From positions 62,001 to 126,000 of the forward strand of contig CBDDIZ010000034.1 of assembly GCA_965229305.1 (NCBI GenBank): a stretch of 64,000 nucleotides of DNA, in the 5' to 3' direction. This document shows, in pieces, positions 18,009 to 27,142 of this stretch. A model generated the notes under the pieces. The model was not told the origin of the DNA. It ran no database searches and saw only the letters and a list, made by a program, of their open reading frames with translations. Every line of letters begins with the position of its first letter. Within the stretch, counting starts at the first letter, position 1. The translations under genes and the position numbers were made by a program. This DNA is from JALHNI01 sp965229305 (GTDB taxonomy: Bacteria > Acidobacteriota > Terriglobia > Bryobacterales > Bryobacteraceae).

Positions 18009-18835
18009 CGGGCAAACACCGTAGAGCGAATCCCGACGTGCGCCGCCCAGGTGACGGCGAACAAGGCGAGGACGGAGAGGGTGACGAACGCCGCCCGGCG
18101 GCCGCGCCAGCCGGAGACGGTCCGCAGGTAGATCAGGGCGAGGTACACCACCCAGGTAAGGATGGAGATCAGGATGGTGGGGTCGCTGATCCAGCGCGTG
18201 CCGGATTCGATGAACGCCCAGATGACGATGACGATGACGCCGAGCGTGGTGAAGACGAAGCCCAGGTTCATGGTGCGGGCGAGAAGGGCGTCCAGGGTCA
18301 TCAGGGCGGGCAGCGACGGGGCGGCAAAGGCGCCGCCAATCAGTTTCTTACCCTTGAGCTGACGTTCTTGGACGAGATAGAAGACGCTCGCGCCGCCGGC
18401 GATCAGCAGGGAGGCATAACCGGCGATCACCAGCATCACGTGGACGACCAGCCAGGCGCTGCGCATCTGGGCACTCGCCCAGCCGCCAACAGGGGTGCCC
18501 AAGGCACCGACGAGGGCCATCCCAAACACCAGGGGGAATAAGAAAAGGCCCAGCGAAGAGAAAGCGTAGCGAAAATGGGCGACGACAAAGGAAACGCCGA
18601 GCAGGAAACCGCAAAACGAGATCGTCTCGAAAAAATTATCGGCCGGGAAATGGCCAACGGCAAAGGCGCGCTCCATCAGCGAGACGAAATGGAAGATCAG
18701 CCCGGCACAGAAGATGCGGAGGGAGGGGGCAAACCAGGTCTGCTCGCGGCGCAGGATGGTCAGCAAGGTGGAGATCAGGCCTGCGGAGTACAACAGCACC
18801 GCGACCCGCAGCCAAAAGGTGGACATCTCCAGCAT
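18005..18835 (-). CDS. CcsA/HemX-type membrane protein
   Basis: 276 residues with about eight membrane helices. Conserved histidines occur in FHFVSLMERAF and VVHVMLVIAGYASLL, as in the cytochrome c assembly (CcsA/CcmC/HemX) family. The WWD signature of true CcsA proteins is degenerate: where it is expected the sequence reads ESGTRWISDPT. The position directly before hemA matches HemX-like proteins that affect glutamyl-tRNA reductase or haem handling. ATG 18835 or 18826 could be the start; neither has a good ribosome binding site. Confidence 0.8.
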   Translation of the reverse strand: MLEMSTFWLRVAVLLYSAGLISTLLTILRREQTWFAPSLRIFCAGLIFHFVSLMERAFAVGHFPADNFFETISFCGFLLGVSFVVAHFRYAFSSLGLFLFPLVFGMALVGALGTPVGGWASAQMRSAWLVVHVMLVIAGYASLLIAGGASVFYLVQERQLKGKKLIGGAFAAPSLPALMTLDALLARTMNLGFVFTTLGVIVIVIWAFIESGTRWISDPTILISILTWVVYLALIYLRTVSGWRGRRAAFVTLSVLALFAVTWAAHVGIRSTVFAR

Positions 18836-18874
18836 GAACTGATTTCAGTATAACGGCTTAGCGAGAATGGAACC

Positions 18875-19582
18875 ATGCTGCAACAACTGGCTGGAAAACG
18901 GGCAATGGTGACGGGCGGTAGCCGCGGAATCGGGCGGGAGATCTGTCGGCGCCTGGTGGAGGAGGGCGTCGAGGTGGCCTTTTGCGGGCGCCAGGAGGCG
19001 CATGTGCGGGAAGCGGAAGAGGCCTTGGGGAGGGATAAAGTCTGGGGCAGGGCAGTCGATTTACGCAATACCGAGGCAATTGCGGCTTGGTTTGCCGAAG
19101 CCGGGGAGCGTTTTAGCAGTCTGGACATTCTGGTGAATAATGCCGGGGTGGCGGTCTTCGGAAGTGTGGCGTCGCTGACGCTGGAGGATTGGCATTTGAT
19201 GATCGAGACCAATCTGACAGCCGCGTTTGCCTGCTGCCGGGAAGCGGTGGGGTTGATGACCAACGGTGGCAGCATCGTGAACATTGGCAGCCTGGCTTCG
19301 CGGCATGCGTTTGCGGGTGGGGCGGCTTATAACGCCTCCAAGTTCGGTTTGCTGGGTTTGAACGACGCCATGCTGCTCGATCATCGGGCGCAGGGCATTC
19401 GGGTGTCGGCGGTGTTGCCGGGGAGCGTGGACACGGAGTTCAGCCCGCGGTCGCAAGCTGGCGATACGAGTTGGAAGTTAGCGGCGGAGGACATCGCGGA
19501 GGTCGTGCTGACGATTCTGCGGATGCCGGAGCGCGCGACGGTGAGTTGCGTCGAAATGCGCCCGTCCCGGCCGCCGAGATAA
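18875..19582 (+). CDS. Short-chain dehydrogenase/reductase
   Basis: 235 residues, classical SDR: TGGSRGIG cofactor loop near residue 14, NNAG at about 87, catalytic serine in NIGSLAS and the Y-x-x-x-K pair in YNASKFGL. Its length matches the family. The substrate cannot be read. It is divergent from the haem cluster across 39 bp and followed after 131 bp by the ClpB-like ATPase gene. Confidence 0.88.
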   Translation: MLQQLAGKRAMVTGGSRGIGREICRRLVEEGVEVAFCGRQEAHVREAEEALGRDKVWGRAVDLRNTEAIAAWFAEAGERFSSLDILVNNAGVAVFGSVASLTLEDWHLMIETNLTAAFACCREAVGLMTNGGSIVNIGSLASRHAFAGGAAYNASKFGLLGLNDAMLLDHRAQGIRVSAVLPGSVDTEFSPRSQAGDTSWKLAAEDIAEVVLTILRMPERATVSCVEMRPSRPPR

Positions 19583-19713
19583 AGGAAAAGTCGGTCCGGA
19601 CCGCTGGTGTTTTTCGGGTGTCCGCCGATAGAGCAAGAGTGCTGAGGTTTGGGTCGAAGAATGTGGCGGTACTAAAGTCGGATTCGCTGGCCGACGAAAG
19701 AAAGAGGCGAGAG

Positions 19714-20913
19714 GTGACCGGGCGTAAATCTATGGCGAATCTGCGAATGAATCAAGTCCTGGATCCGAACCGAACGGGTCGGGAAGCGGCGGATCTCGAT
19801 CGAAATCTGCGCAACCTGATCGTGGGGCAGGACGAGGCCATCCAACAGATCGTCAACATCTATCAGATGCACTTGACGGGGATGAGCGCGCCGGGCCGGC
19901 CGGTGGGGAACTTCCTGTTTCTGGGACCAACGGGTTCAGGGAAGACGCGCATTGTGGAGGCGACGGCGGAGAGTCTGGTGAAGAACTCGAAGTCGGTGAT
20001 CAAGATCGATTGCGCCGAGTTCCAGCACAGCCACGAGATCGCCAAGCTGATCGGCTCGCCGCCCGGATACCTGGGCCATCGCGAGACGCATCCGCTGCTG
20101 AGCCAGGAAGTGCTGAATCAGCATCACACCGACACGGTGAAGATCAGCTTCATTCTGTTTGACGAAATCGAGAAGGCGTCCGACGCGCTGTGGAACCTGC
20201 TGTTGGGCATTCTCGACAAGGCGACGTTGACCCTGGGCGACAACCGCAAAGTGGACTTCTCACGAGCCATGATCTTCATGACGTCCAATCTGGGCGTGAC
20301 GGAGATGAATAATCTGGTGGCGCCGAAGCTGGGCTTCGCGCCGATCGCCGGCCGCGCGGCCGCGACCGGCGACTCCACCAAGCTGAACGAGAAGGTGGCG
20401 AAGACGGGTGTCGATGCGGCGCGCCGCAAGTTTACGCCCGAGTTCATCAACCGGCTCGACAAGATCGTCGTCTTCAAAGCCTTGGGCTCCGATCAACTCG
20501 AACGGATTCTCGACATCGAACTGAGCTTCGTGCAGCAGCGCGTGTTTCTCTCGAACCCCGACCGCGCGTTCGTCTTCGTGGCGACGCAGGCGGCGAAGAA
20601 CTTCCTGTTGGGCGAAGGCACCGACGTGCGCTACGGCGCGCGGCACCTGAAGCGCTCCATCGAACGCTGCCTGGTGCAGCCGCTCTCCAACCTGATTGCG
20701 ACTGAACAGATCCGCGGCGGCGACTACATCCGGGTCGACTATTCCGAGGACAGTCCGTCGCTGGTGTTTTCGAAGGAAGCCGAAGGTCTGCCGATCAACG
20801 CGATGGTGGAGCTGGTGGATCACCAAGTCCCCAATACGCTGGCGGCGCTGGCCAATGCGGTGGGTTTCGAGAGCAGCCGCACCGTTACGGCGCGGTCCAG
20901 CCGGCGCAGCTAA
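19714..20913 (+). CDS. Stand-alone ClpB/ClpA D2-type AAA+ ATPase
   Basis: About 399 residues with one AAA+ module of the Clp second ring: Walker A GPTGSGKT, pore-loop region GSPPGYLGHRETHPLLSQEV, Walker B FILFDEIEKA, sensor 1 MTSNLG, arginine-finger region FTPEFINRLDKIV, sensor 2 YGARHLKR. The N-domain, first ring and middle domain of ClpB are absent, and no IGF/IGL ClpP loop is evident. GTG 19714 has AGAGG about 6 nt upstream; ATG 19732 is the alternative. It is probably a specialised unfoldase; the partner is unknown. Confidence 0.8.
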   Translation: MTGRKSMANLRMNQVLDPNRTGREAADLDRNLRNLIVGQDEAIQQIVNIYQMHLTGMSAPGRPVGNFLFLGPTGSGKTRIVEATAESLVKNSKSVIKIDCAEFQHSHEIAKLIGSPPGYLGHRETHPLLSQEVLNQHHTDTVKISFILFDEIEKASDALWNLLLGILDKATLTLGDNRKVDFSRAMIFMTSNLGVTEMNNLVAPKLGFAPIAGRAAATGDSTKLNEKVAKTGVDAARRKFTPEFINRLDKIVVFKALGSDQLERILDIELSFVQQRVFLSNPDRAFVFVATQAAKNFLLGEGTDVRYGARHLKRSIERCLVQPLSNLIATEQIRGGDYIRVDYSEDSPSLVFSKEAEGLPINAMVELVDHQVPNTLAALANAVGFESSRTVTARSSRRS

Positions 20914-20917
20914 GCGG

Positions 20918-21559
20918 CTACTTGCCGCCTTTGAGGCACTCGGCGATGTCGGCTTCGGCGATTGCCCCGGCCTTGATCATCTTCCAGTAGGGTTCGGTGA
21001 TGTCGACCGTCGTCGCGCCCTCTCCGATCGAATAGCCGCCATCCAGCACCAGGCTGATGCGGCCATCCATCATTCCAAAGACTTCAATTCCCGAGCGGCA
21101 AGTGGGCGAGCCGGACATGTTCGCGCTGGTGGCGATCAACGGTTGTGCCAGCGCTTCGATCAGCCGCGCCGCGACGATCGACTTCGATTGCCGCAACGCC
21201 AGACGGCCGGTATTGCCGGTGACTCGCAAGGGGACGCGCGTCGCCGCCGGCACGATCACCGTCAACGGACCGGGCCAGAAGCGGCGGGCCAGCAATTGGA
21301 AGCGCGTGGTGATTTCGGAGGTAAGCTCCTCGGCCATCAGCAGGTCGCTGACGAGCAGGGGTAGGGAACGGGCCGGTTCGCGGCCTTTGGCCTGAAAGAC
21401 CTTGCCGACCGCGGCCAGATTGAAGGGGTCGGCGACGATCGTATAGAGCGCATCGGTGGGGATGGCGACGACGCCCCCACGGCGAATGACCGACGCTGCC
21501 CGGTCGATGGCCTCACGGGAGGGGTCGTCTTGTTTGATTTCAACTAGATCCGTTGCCAC
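20918..21559 (-). CDS. tsaC: L-threonylcarbamoyladenylate synthase (Sua5/YrdC/YwlC)
   Basis: 213 residues. Family features are GGVVAIPTDALYTIVADPFN, the substrate-binding KGREPARSLPLLV, FWPGPLTVIVP, and ATSANMSGSPTCRS. It makes threonylcarbamoyl-AMP for t6A modification of ANN-decoding tRNAs. There is no C-terminal Sua5 domain. It is convergent with the ClpB-like gene (5 bp between stops) and divergent from metF. Confidence 0.9.
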   Translation of the reverse strand: MATDLVEIKQDDPSREAIDRAASVIRRGGVVAIPTDALYTIVADPFNLAAVGKVFQAKGREPARSLPLLVSDLLMAEELTSEITTRFQLLARRFWPGPLTVIVPAATRVPLRVTGNTGRLALRQSKSIVAARLIEALAQPLIATSANMSGSPTCRSGIEVFGMMDGRISLVLDGGYSIGEGATTVDITEPYWKMIKAGAIAEADIAECLKGGK

Positions 21560-21632
21560 GCTGGTACTGTTGGGACGTTAAATCCGAGAATCTCTCAGTC
21601 TACCGCACTATGTACAATCGATAGAAGGTCAC

Positions 21633-22553
21633 ATGCACATCCGCGACATTTTTGCCCAAGACCGGACGACGCTCTCGTTCGAGTTCTTTCCCCCGAAGGG
21701 CGAAGCCGATGCGAACGCGCTTTTCGAGAACATCGCCCAACTGGAAGAACTGCAGCCTTCGTTCGTGTCGGTCACTTACGGGGCGGGCGGTTCGACGCGG
21801 CAACTGACGCATGACCTGGTCACCCGGATTCAGCAAACCACTTCCTTGTCGCCAGTGCCGCATCTCACCTGCGTCTGCCACAAGGCGGAAGAGGTGGAGG
21901 ACATCCTGGCGAAGTACGCGCAGGTGAAGGTCGCCAATATCCTGGCGCTCGCGGGCGATCCGCCGCGGCACTTGGCGAATTATCAGCGTTCCGAGGACAG
22001 TTTTCAGCATGCGGGCGATCTGGTGCGGTTCATCCGCCAGTTCAACGAGAGCGGACGGCATCCGGACCAGCGTGGTTTCGGGATCGGCGTGGCGGGGTTT
22101 CCCGAAGGGCATCCGGCGACGCCAAACCGGCTGGTGGAGATCGACCGGCTGAAGGCGAAGGTGGACGAAGGCGCCGACTACATTGTGACGCAGTTGTTCT
22201 TCGACAATCGCGACTTCTATGACTTCCGCGAGCGGTGCGATCTGGCGGGGATCCGGATTCCGATTATCGCGGGCATCATGCCCGTGACCACGGTGTCCGG
22301 CTTGAAGCGGATGGCCGAACTGGCGCTCGGCGTGCGGATTCCGGCGCCGCTGCTCCGGGCCGTGCAGCGGGCGGACGGGGATGCCGAAGCCGTCAAGCGG
22401 GTGGGCATCCACTGGGCGACGGAGCAATCCCGAGATCTGCTGGACCATAACGTGGCGGGTATCCACTTCTATACGCTGAACAGGTCCGATGCGACGCGCC
22501 AGATCTACCAGAGTCTGGGGCTGCGCGACAGCTTGCCTGTCCGGCGCAGGTAA
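21633..22553 (+). CDS. metF: 5,10-methylenetetrahydrofolate reductase
   Basis: 306 residues. LSFEFFPPKGEADANALF, FVSVTYGAGGSTR, HLTCVCHK, ILALAGDPPR and YIVTQLFFDN match the FAD-dependent MTHFR barrel, including the catalytic Glu in FEFFPP. It supplies methyl-THF for methionine synthesis. AGAAGG precedes the ATG, and TACAAT at about 21612 could be the -10 box of its own promoter. A SAM hydrolase gene lies elsewhere in the window, but no direct link is visible. Confidence 0.93.
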   Translation: MHIRDIFAQDRTTLSFEFFPPKGEADANALFENIAQLEELQPSFVSVTYGAGGSTRQLTHDLVTRIQQTTSLSPVPHLTCVCHKAEEVEDILAKYAQVKVANILALAGDPPRHLANYQRSEDSFQHAGDLVRFIRQFNESGRHPDQRGFGIGVAGFPEGHPATPNRLVEIDRLKAKVDEGADYIVTQLFFDNRDFYDFRERCDLAGIRIPIIAGIMPVTTVSGLKRMAELALGVRIPAPLLRAVQRADGDAEAVKRVGIHWATEQSRDLLDHNVAGIHFYTLNRSDATRQIYQSLGLRDSLPVRRR

Positions 22554-22597
22554 ACAGTCGCGGCACCTTGCTGAAATCTTCGCCTTCGCTCAGTAAG

Positions 22598-23185
22598 ATG
22601 AAGGCAATGAAGATCACGATGGCGCTAGTGGCGTTGACCCTGGCGCTGCCTCCCCTTTTCGCGCAACGCGTGGGTATCGGTATCAAGGCCGGTGTTCCTT
22701 TGACGGACGTTCTCCAGCCAGGGGCGATCACTCAGGGCAAGGTGGACACGACCCGTCTCACGATTGGTCCGGTGATCGATGTGCGGCTGCCGTTTGGCCT
22801 GGGCCTGGAAACCGGCGCGCTGTACAAGCGCTTCCGGCAGACGGGGATGGCCGGGTCGACGAATATCGATCAGACGGGCAAAAGCTGGGAGTTTCCGATT
22901 CTGGCCAAAGTCCGGTTGCCGGGCGTGCTGGTGCACCCGTATGTCGAAGGCGGCTACAGCTATAGCCGGTTGACGGACATCGTGAAGCCATTCCAGACGG
23001 CGGTGACGAATCCCAAAGATTTGGTGGCGTCGGTGACGCGGCCGGGTTTTGTGATGGGGACGGGGATGGAGATCGGGTCCGGGAAACTGCGGCTGGTGCC
23101 GGGGCTGCGATGGACGCGCTACTCGGAAAGCAGTTTTATCCCCTCGAAGAATGCAATCGACTTCCTGGTCGGGTTAATGTTCTAG
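22598..23185 (+). CDS. Outer-membrane beta-barrel protein
   Basis: About 195 residues with a signal peptide (MKITMALVALTLALPPLFAQ) and alternating amphipathic strands starting VGIGIKAGVPLTDVL and ending in IDFLVGLMF, with an aromatic C-terminus as required for BAM insertion. This is the small porin-like or OmpW/OmpA-barrel class. ATG 22598 or 22607 may be the start. No enzymatic motif is present. Confidence 0.75.
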   Translation: MKAMKITMALVALTLALPPLFAQRVGIGIKAGVPLTDVLQPGAITQGKVDTTRLTIGPVIDVRLPFGLGLETGALYKRFRQTGMAGSTNIDQTGKSWEFPILAKVRLPGVLVHPYVEGGYSYSRLTDIVKPFQTAVTNPKDLVASVTRPGFVMGTGMEIGSGKLRLVPGLRWTRYSESSFIPSKNAIDFLVGLMF

Positions 23186-23188
23186 AAG

Positions 23189-23866
23189 ATGCCCGAAATT
23201 CTGCCATCGATTCTGTCCGCCGATTTTGCCCAACTGGGCGCCGATATCGCCCGCGCCGAAGCCGGCGGGGCGACGATGCTGCATTTGGATGTGATGGACG
23301 GGCACTTTGTGCCCAATATCAGTTTAGGGCTGCCGGTGGTGAAGGCGGTGCGGAAGGTGTCGCGGTCGATTCTGGACGTGCATCTGATGATCACCGATCC
23401 GGACCGTTATCTGGCGGCGTTTCGCGAAGCGGGGGCCGACCAGATGTCGGTGCATCAGGAAGCGTGTCCGCACCTGGACCGTACCTTGAACGAGATTCGC
23501 CGGTTAGGAGCGAAGGCGGGGGTGGTGCTGAACCCGGCGACGCCGCTGGTGACGATCGAGCATGTGCTGGAAGTGGCGGACTTCGTGCTGTTGATGAGCG
23601 TGAATCCAGGATTCGGCGGGCAGAAGTTCATTCCGTACGTTCTGGATAAGGTCGGTGCGCTGGCCCGGCTGCGGGCCAACCGAGGATTAGGCTTTTCGAT
23701 TGAGATTGATGGCGGGATCACGGAAGACAACGTCACCGCGGCAGTGGAAGCCGGGGTGGATTGGCTGGTGGCGGGATCGAGCGTTTTCGGGAGTGCGGAT
23801 CCCACTGCAACCGTGCGGAAAATGCAACAATTGGCCCACGGGGCGGCCCACCAGTTGCGCGCCTGA
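23189..23866 (+). CDS. rpe: Ribulose-phosphate 3-epimerase
   Basis: 225 residues of a TIM barrel with PSILSADFAQLG, HLDVMDGHFVPNISLG, HLMITDPDRY, VHQEACPHL, MSVNPGFGGQKFI, EIDGGITEDN and AGSSVFGS. Metal-binding His and Asp residues are present. It interconverts ribulose-5-phosphate and xylulose-5-phosphate. It starts 3 bp after the barrel-protein stop and is followed by the BamD-like gene. Confidence 0.95.
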   Translation: MPEILPSILSADFAQLGADIARAEAGGATMLHLDVMDGHFVPNISLGLPVVKAVRKVSRSILDVHLMITDPDRYLAAFREAGADQMSVHQEACPHLDRTLNEIRRLGAKAGVVLNPATPLVTIEHVLEVADFVLLMSVNPGFGGQKFIPYVLDKVGALARLRANRGLGFSIEIDGGITEDNVTAAVEAGVDWLVAGSSVFGSADPTATVRKMQQLAHGAAHQLRA

Positions 23867-23921
23867 AGCCGTCGACAGGCTAAATCGCAATCGACCATGT
23901 AGAATGAAGAGGTTGACCAAA

Positions 23922-25190
23922 ATGCGCCCATTTGCGATCACACGCCAGAGCCTGATTTTGCTGTGCCTTCTCCTGGCGTTGCTATCCGGCTGCCGCAAGA
24001 AGAAGTACGAGAATCCGATCACCAAGGACACCCAACAGCCGGACAAAGTGTTGTTCGACAAAGCGGTGGGCGATATCGAACGGGGCCGTTATGAAGTGGC
24101 GCGGCTGACGCTGCAGACGCTGATTAACACCTACGATACGAGTGAATACCTGGCGAAGGCGAAGCTCGCGATCGCCGATAGCTGGTTCCGGGAAGGTGGA
24201 TCGAACGGGTTAGCGCAGGCCGAAGCCGAGTACAAGGACTTCATCCTGTTCTACCCGACGATGGAAGAGTCGGCTGAGAGCCAGGAAAAGATCTGCATGA
24301 TCCATTACAAGCAGATGGAGAAGCCGGATCGCGATCCGAATCAGGCGCAGCGAGCCGAAGAAGAGTGCCGGCAGGTGCTGGTGCAGTTCCCGAATTCGAA
24401 GTTTGCGCCGCGCGTTTCGCAACTGTTGCGCAACATTCAGGAAGCGATCGCCGAAGGCGAATTCCGGGTGGGCGCGTTCTATCACAAGAAGGGCAGTTTC
24501 CCGGCCGCGGCGAATCGTCTGCAGACCCTGACGGACCATTTCCCGATCTACAGCCAGGCTGATGAGGCGCTTTGGCAACTGGGCGACTCCTATAGCCGGA
24601 TGGGGCAGCGGTTCCGTGAGCGCGCCGGACAGGCGTATTCGCGGATCGTCAAGGAATATCCGTTGAGCCCGCGTGTAGACGAAGCGAAGAACATGCTGAA
24701 GCAGATGGAAATGCCGATTCCCGAGGGCGATCCGGCAGCGGCGGCGCGGATGAAGTACGAGGCCGAGAACCGGACGAAGCCGGGGATGATGGATCGCAGC
24801 ATGGGCTTCATGAAGCGGGGACCGGATGTGCGTTTGGCCGCCAAGAGCGGTGCGCCGTCGATGACGCCGATGCGGCCGACGATTCCGGTGAGCGTGCCGG
24901 CGGCGGCGACGGCGGTGGTGGGCGGCACCAACGACGTGACGATTCAGCAGACCGGCAACTCCTCGGCGCTCGATACGAATCCGGATGCGCGGCAGGTGCA
25001 GCCGGGCGCGAATGGCGCGACGCCGGATGCGGCGGGCGGCCAGGCGGCAACCGGGGCGGCCGGGACGGGCTCGACGCCCGCGGCGACCAGCAATGAGCCG
25101 TTGCCGGTGAACCGGCAGGCTCCGCCGCCGAAGAAAAAGAAGGGTGCGAAGGCGCCCAAAGAGACGAAGAAAACCGAGCAGAAGAACTGA
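23922..25190 (+). CDS. bamD: BamD-like outer-membrane assembly lipoprotein
   Basis: About 422 residues. The N-terminus has a lipoprotein signal (SLILLCLLLALLSGC), then TPR-like pairs (KAVGDIERGRYEVARLTLQ, EYLAKAKLAIADSWFREGG, GEFRVGAFYHKKGSFPAAA) in the order of YfiO/BamD. ATG 23922 has GAAGAGG 9 nt upstream. Beyond about residue 280 the family ends; the tail of about 140 residues is Ala/Pro/Gly-rich and closes with a Lys-rich run (PPPKKKKGAKAPK), unusual for BamD. It follows an outer-membrane barrel gene and rpe. Confidence 0.82.
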   Translation: MRPFAITRQSLILLCLLLALLSGCRKKKYENPITKDTQQPDKVLFDKAVGDIERGRYEVARLTLQTLINTYDTSEYLAKAKLAIADSWFREGGSNGLAQAEAEYKDFILFYPTMEESAESQEKICMIHYKQMEKPDRDPNQAQRAEEECRQVLVQFPNSKFAPRVSQLLRNIQEAIAEGEFRVGAFYHKKGSFPAAANRLQTLTDHFPIYSQADEALWQLGDSYSRMGQRFRERAGQAYSRIVKEYPLSPRVDEAKNMLKQMEMPIPEGDPAAAARMKYEAENRTKPGMMDRSMGFMKRGPDVRLAAKSGAPSMTPMRPTIPVSVPAAATAVVGGTNDVTIQQTGNSSALDTNPDARQVQPGANGATPDAAGGQAATGAAGTGSTPAATSNEPLPVNRQAPPPKKKKGAKAPKETKKTEQKN

Positions 25191-25193
25191 GAC

Positions 25194-25970
25194 ATGGCCC
25201 GAGTCCTGTTAGCCGACGATAGCCCCCACGCGCAGCGCATGGGTGAACGCATCCTGCGGGAGAGCGGTCATGAAGTGACGGCGGTGATGGACGGGGAGCG
25301 GGCGCTGTTGCGGTTGCCGGAGATCGATCCGGACATCGTGCTGGTGGATGCGTTTCTGCCCTATCGTGACGGGTACGAGATCTGCAACTTTATCAAGTCG
25401 CACCCGAGGTTCCGGCATGTGCGGGTCGTGTTGACGGCGGGGTTGCTCGAGCCGCTCGATGAGCATCGGGCGCGCCATGTGAGCTGCGACGCGATTCTGA
25501 AAAAGCCCTTTGAAGCGTCGGTGGTGATCGAGACGCTGCGGCCGTTGTTTGAGCGCGCGCGGCGCGATCGCGAGACGTTCGGCATGACGCCGAGTGTGAA
25601 GTTGACGCCCGAGGTGGAGCATCTGCTGGGCGACCCGGAGGATGACCTCGAGCCGACGCTTGATACGGTGATTCCGGCGAGTCCGGCGGCGCCGTGGATG
25701 GCGCCAGTGACGGTGATGCCGATGCCGGCTTCGATTCCGGCCGCGGGCGCCACTGCGAGCGCCGGCGCGGCGGCGGCCCCGGCCCTGATTCCTCCCCAGC
25801 CCATGCCGGTGATTCCGACGTTGCCGACGATGCGGGAGACCGATCCGGAGATGGTGCGGGCGGCGGTGACGCTCGCTCTCGATGCCGCGATGCCGACGCT
25901 GATTGACGAACTTACGAAGCGCGTCCTGATCGCGCTTCAGCCCCAGGAACGAAAAGCAAATCATGGCTGA
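25194..25970 (+). CDS. Response regulator receiver protein with Pro/Ala-rich tail
   Basis: 258 residues. Residues 1-125 form a receiver domain: acidic pair at D8-D9 (LLADDS), phospho-acceptor D52 in VLVDAFLP, the Thr in VVLTAGLL and Lys in ILKKPF. The second half is Met/Pro/Ala-rich and ends with a short helix (LIDELTKRVLIALQPQ), with no DNA-binding domain. No kinase gene is adjacent. It overlaps the yajQ start by 8 bp, so a link to nucleotide signalling is possible. Confidence 0.8.
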   Translation: MARVLLADDSPHAQRMGERILRESGHEVTAVMDGERALLRLPEIDPDIVLVDAFLPYRDGYEICNFIKSHPRFRHVRVVLTAGLLEPLDEHRARHVSCDAILKKPFEASVVIETLRPLFERARRDRETFGMTPSVKLTPEVEHLLGDPEDDLEPTLDTVIPASPAAPWMAPVTVMPMPASIPAAGATASAGAAAAPALIPPQPMPVIPTLPTMRETDPEMVRAAVTLALDAAMPTLIDELTKRVLIALQPQERKANHG

Positions 25971-26457
25971 TAGCAGTTTTGACGTAGTATCCAAGATCGC
26001 CTTGCCGGAGGTGGTGAACGCCATTCAGCAAGCGCAGAAAGAGATCCTGACGCGGTACGACCTGAAGGATTCGAAGTCGACGATCGACTTGAACGAGAAA
26101 GACCTGAAGATCGCGCTGGCGAGCGGGGATGACTTCAAGCTGAAGGCCGTGACCGAGATCCTGCAGAGCAAGCTGGTGAAGCGGGGCGTCTCGATCAAGA
26201 ACCTGGAGTTCGGCAAGGTGGAGCCGGCCGCGGGGCAATCCGTGCGGCAGGAGGTGAAGCTGTTGCAGGGGATTCCGCAGGAGAAGGCCAAGGACATCGT
26301 CCGCGTGATCAAGGACAGCAAGAAGAAGGTACAGGCGGCGATCCAGGGCGATATGGTGCGGGTGACCGGCAAGGACAAGGACGTCCTGCAGGAAGTGCTG
26401 GCGATGCTGCGCAGCGGCGATTTCGGCGTCGAATTGCAGTTCACCAACTACCGTTAG
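25963..26457 (+). CDS. yajQ: YajQ family nucleotide-binding protein
   Basis: 164 residues, full-length YajQ: MADSSFDVVSKIALPEVVNA, RYDLKDSKSTIDLNEKD, LQSKLVKRGVSIKNLEFG, VRQEVKLLQGIPQEKAK and the final DFGVELQFTNYR. Members bind cyclic di-GMP or nucleic acid. It overlaps a receiver-domain gene by 8 bp, consistent with a signalling unit. Confidence 0.93.
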   Translation: MADSSFDVVSKIALPEVVNAIQQAQKEILTRYDLKDSKSTIDLNEKDLKIALASGDDFKLKAVTEILQSKLVKRGVSIKNLEFGKVEPAAGQSVRQEVKLLQGIPQEKAKDIVRVIKDSKKKVQAAIQGDMVRVTGKDKDVLQEVLAMLRSGDFGVELQFTNYR

Positions 26458-26460
26458 CCG

Positions 26461-27090
26461 ATGCCCCGGCTGATTGAATCGCTGATGATTCCGGGCCCGG
26501 TGGGACGCCTGGAAGCGTTGCTCGAAGAACCGGATACGCCGGCCAAAGTCGTCACGCTGGTTTGCCATCCGCATCCGCAGCACGGCGGCACGATGCACAA
26601 CAAGGTGGTCTACCGGCTGGCGCGTGGTTTGCGGAGCCAGGGTTCGGTGGTGCTGCGTTTTAACTATCGCGGTGTGAACCTGAGCGAAGGCACCTATGAC
26701 AAAGGCGTGGGCGAAGTGGAAGACGCGCGCGCGTGTTTGACGGTATTGCGTGAACGGTACCCGCAGTTGCCGTATCAAGTGGCGGGGTTCAGTTTCGGGT
26801 CGCGGGTGGCGCTGAAACTGGGCTGCGAATTGGAACCGCAGCAGATTATCGCCGTGGGCTTTCCGACGGTATACGCCGATCGTAGCTTTCTCGACGGTTG
26901 TACAAAGAAGAGGGTGTTCATCCAGAGTACGAATGACGAATTCGGGCCGGGGCCGGACTTGATTCACCTGTATGAGTCGCTGCCGGAGCCGAAGGAACTG
27001 CATTGGGTGACGGCGAAGGACCATTTTTTTGTCGATGCGCTCGATGAGTATGAAGAGGTCGTGCGCGCGGTGGGACGCGGGCGGGCTTAG
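26461..27090 (+). CDS. Alpha/beta hydrolase (YmfH/dienelactone-like)
   Basis: 209 residues. The signature HPHPQHGGTMHNKVVYRLAR with LRFNYRGV, the elbow VAGFSFGSRVA and late VTAKDHFF (His) are typical of small cytosolic hydrolases of this family. No signal peptide is present. It starts 3 bp after the yajQ stop, so it is probably co-transcribed. The substrate is unknown. Confidence 0.85.
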   Translation: MPRLIESLMIPGPVGRLEALLEEPDTPAKVVTLVCHPHPQHGGTMHNKVVYRLARGLRSQGSVVLRFNYRGVNLSEGTYDKGVGEVEDARACLTVLRERYPQLPYQVAGFSFGSRVALKLGCELEPQQIIAVGFPTVYADRSFLDGCTKKRVFIQSTNDEFGPGPDLIHLYESLPEPKELHWVTAKDHFFVDALDEYEEVVRAVGRGRA

Positions 27091-27142
27091 CTCACTAGAC
27101 GGGCCGGGGGGCACTTGATTTCCTCGGAGGGCACAGCGGCGG

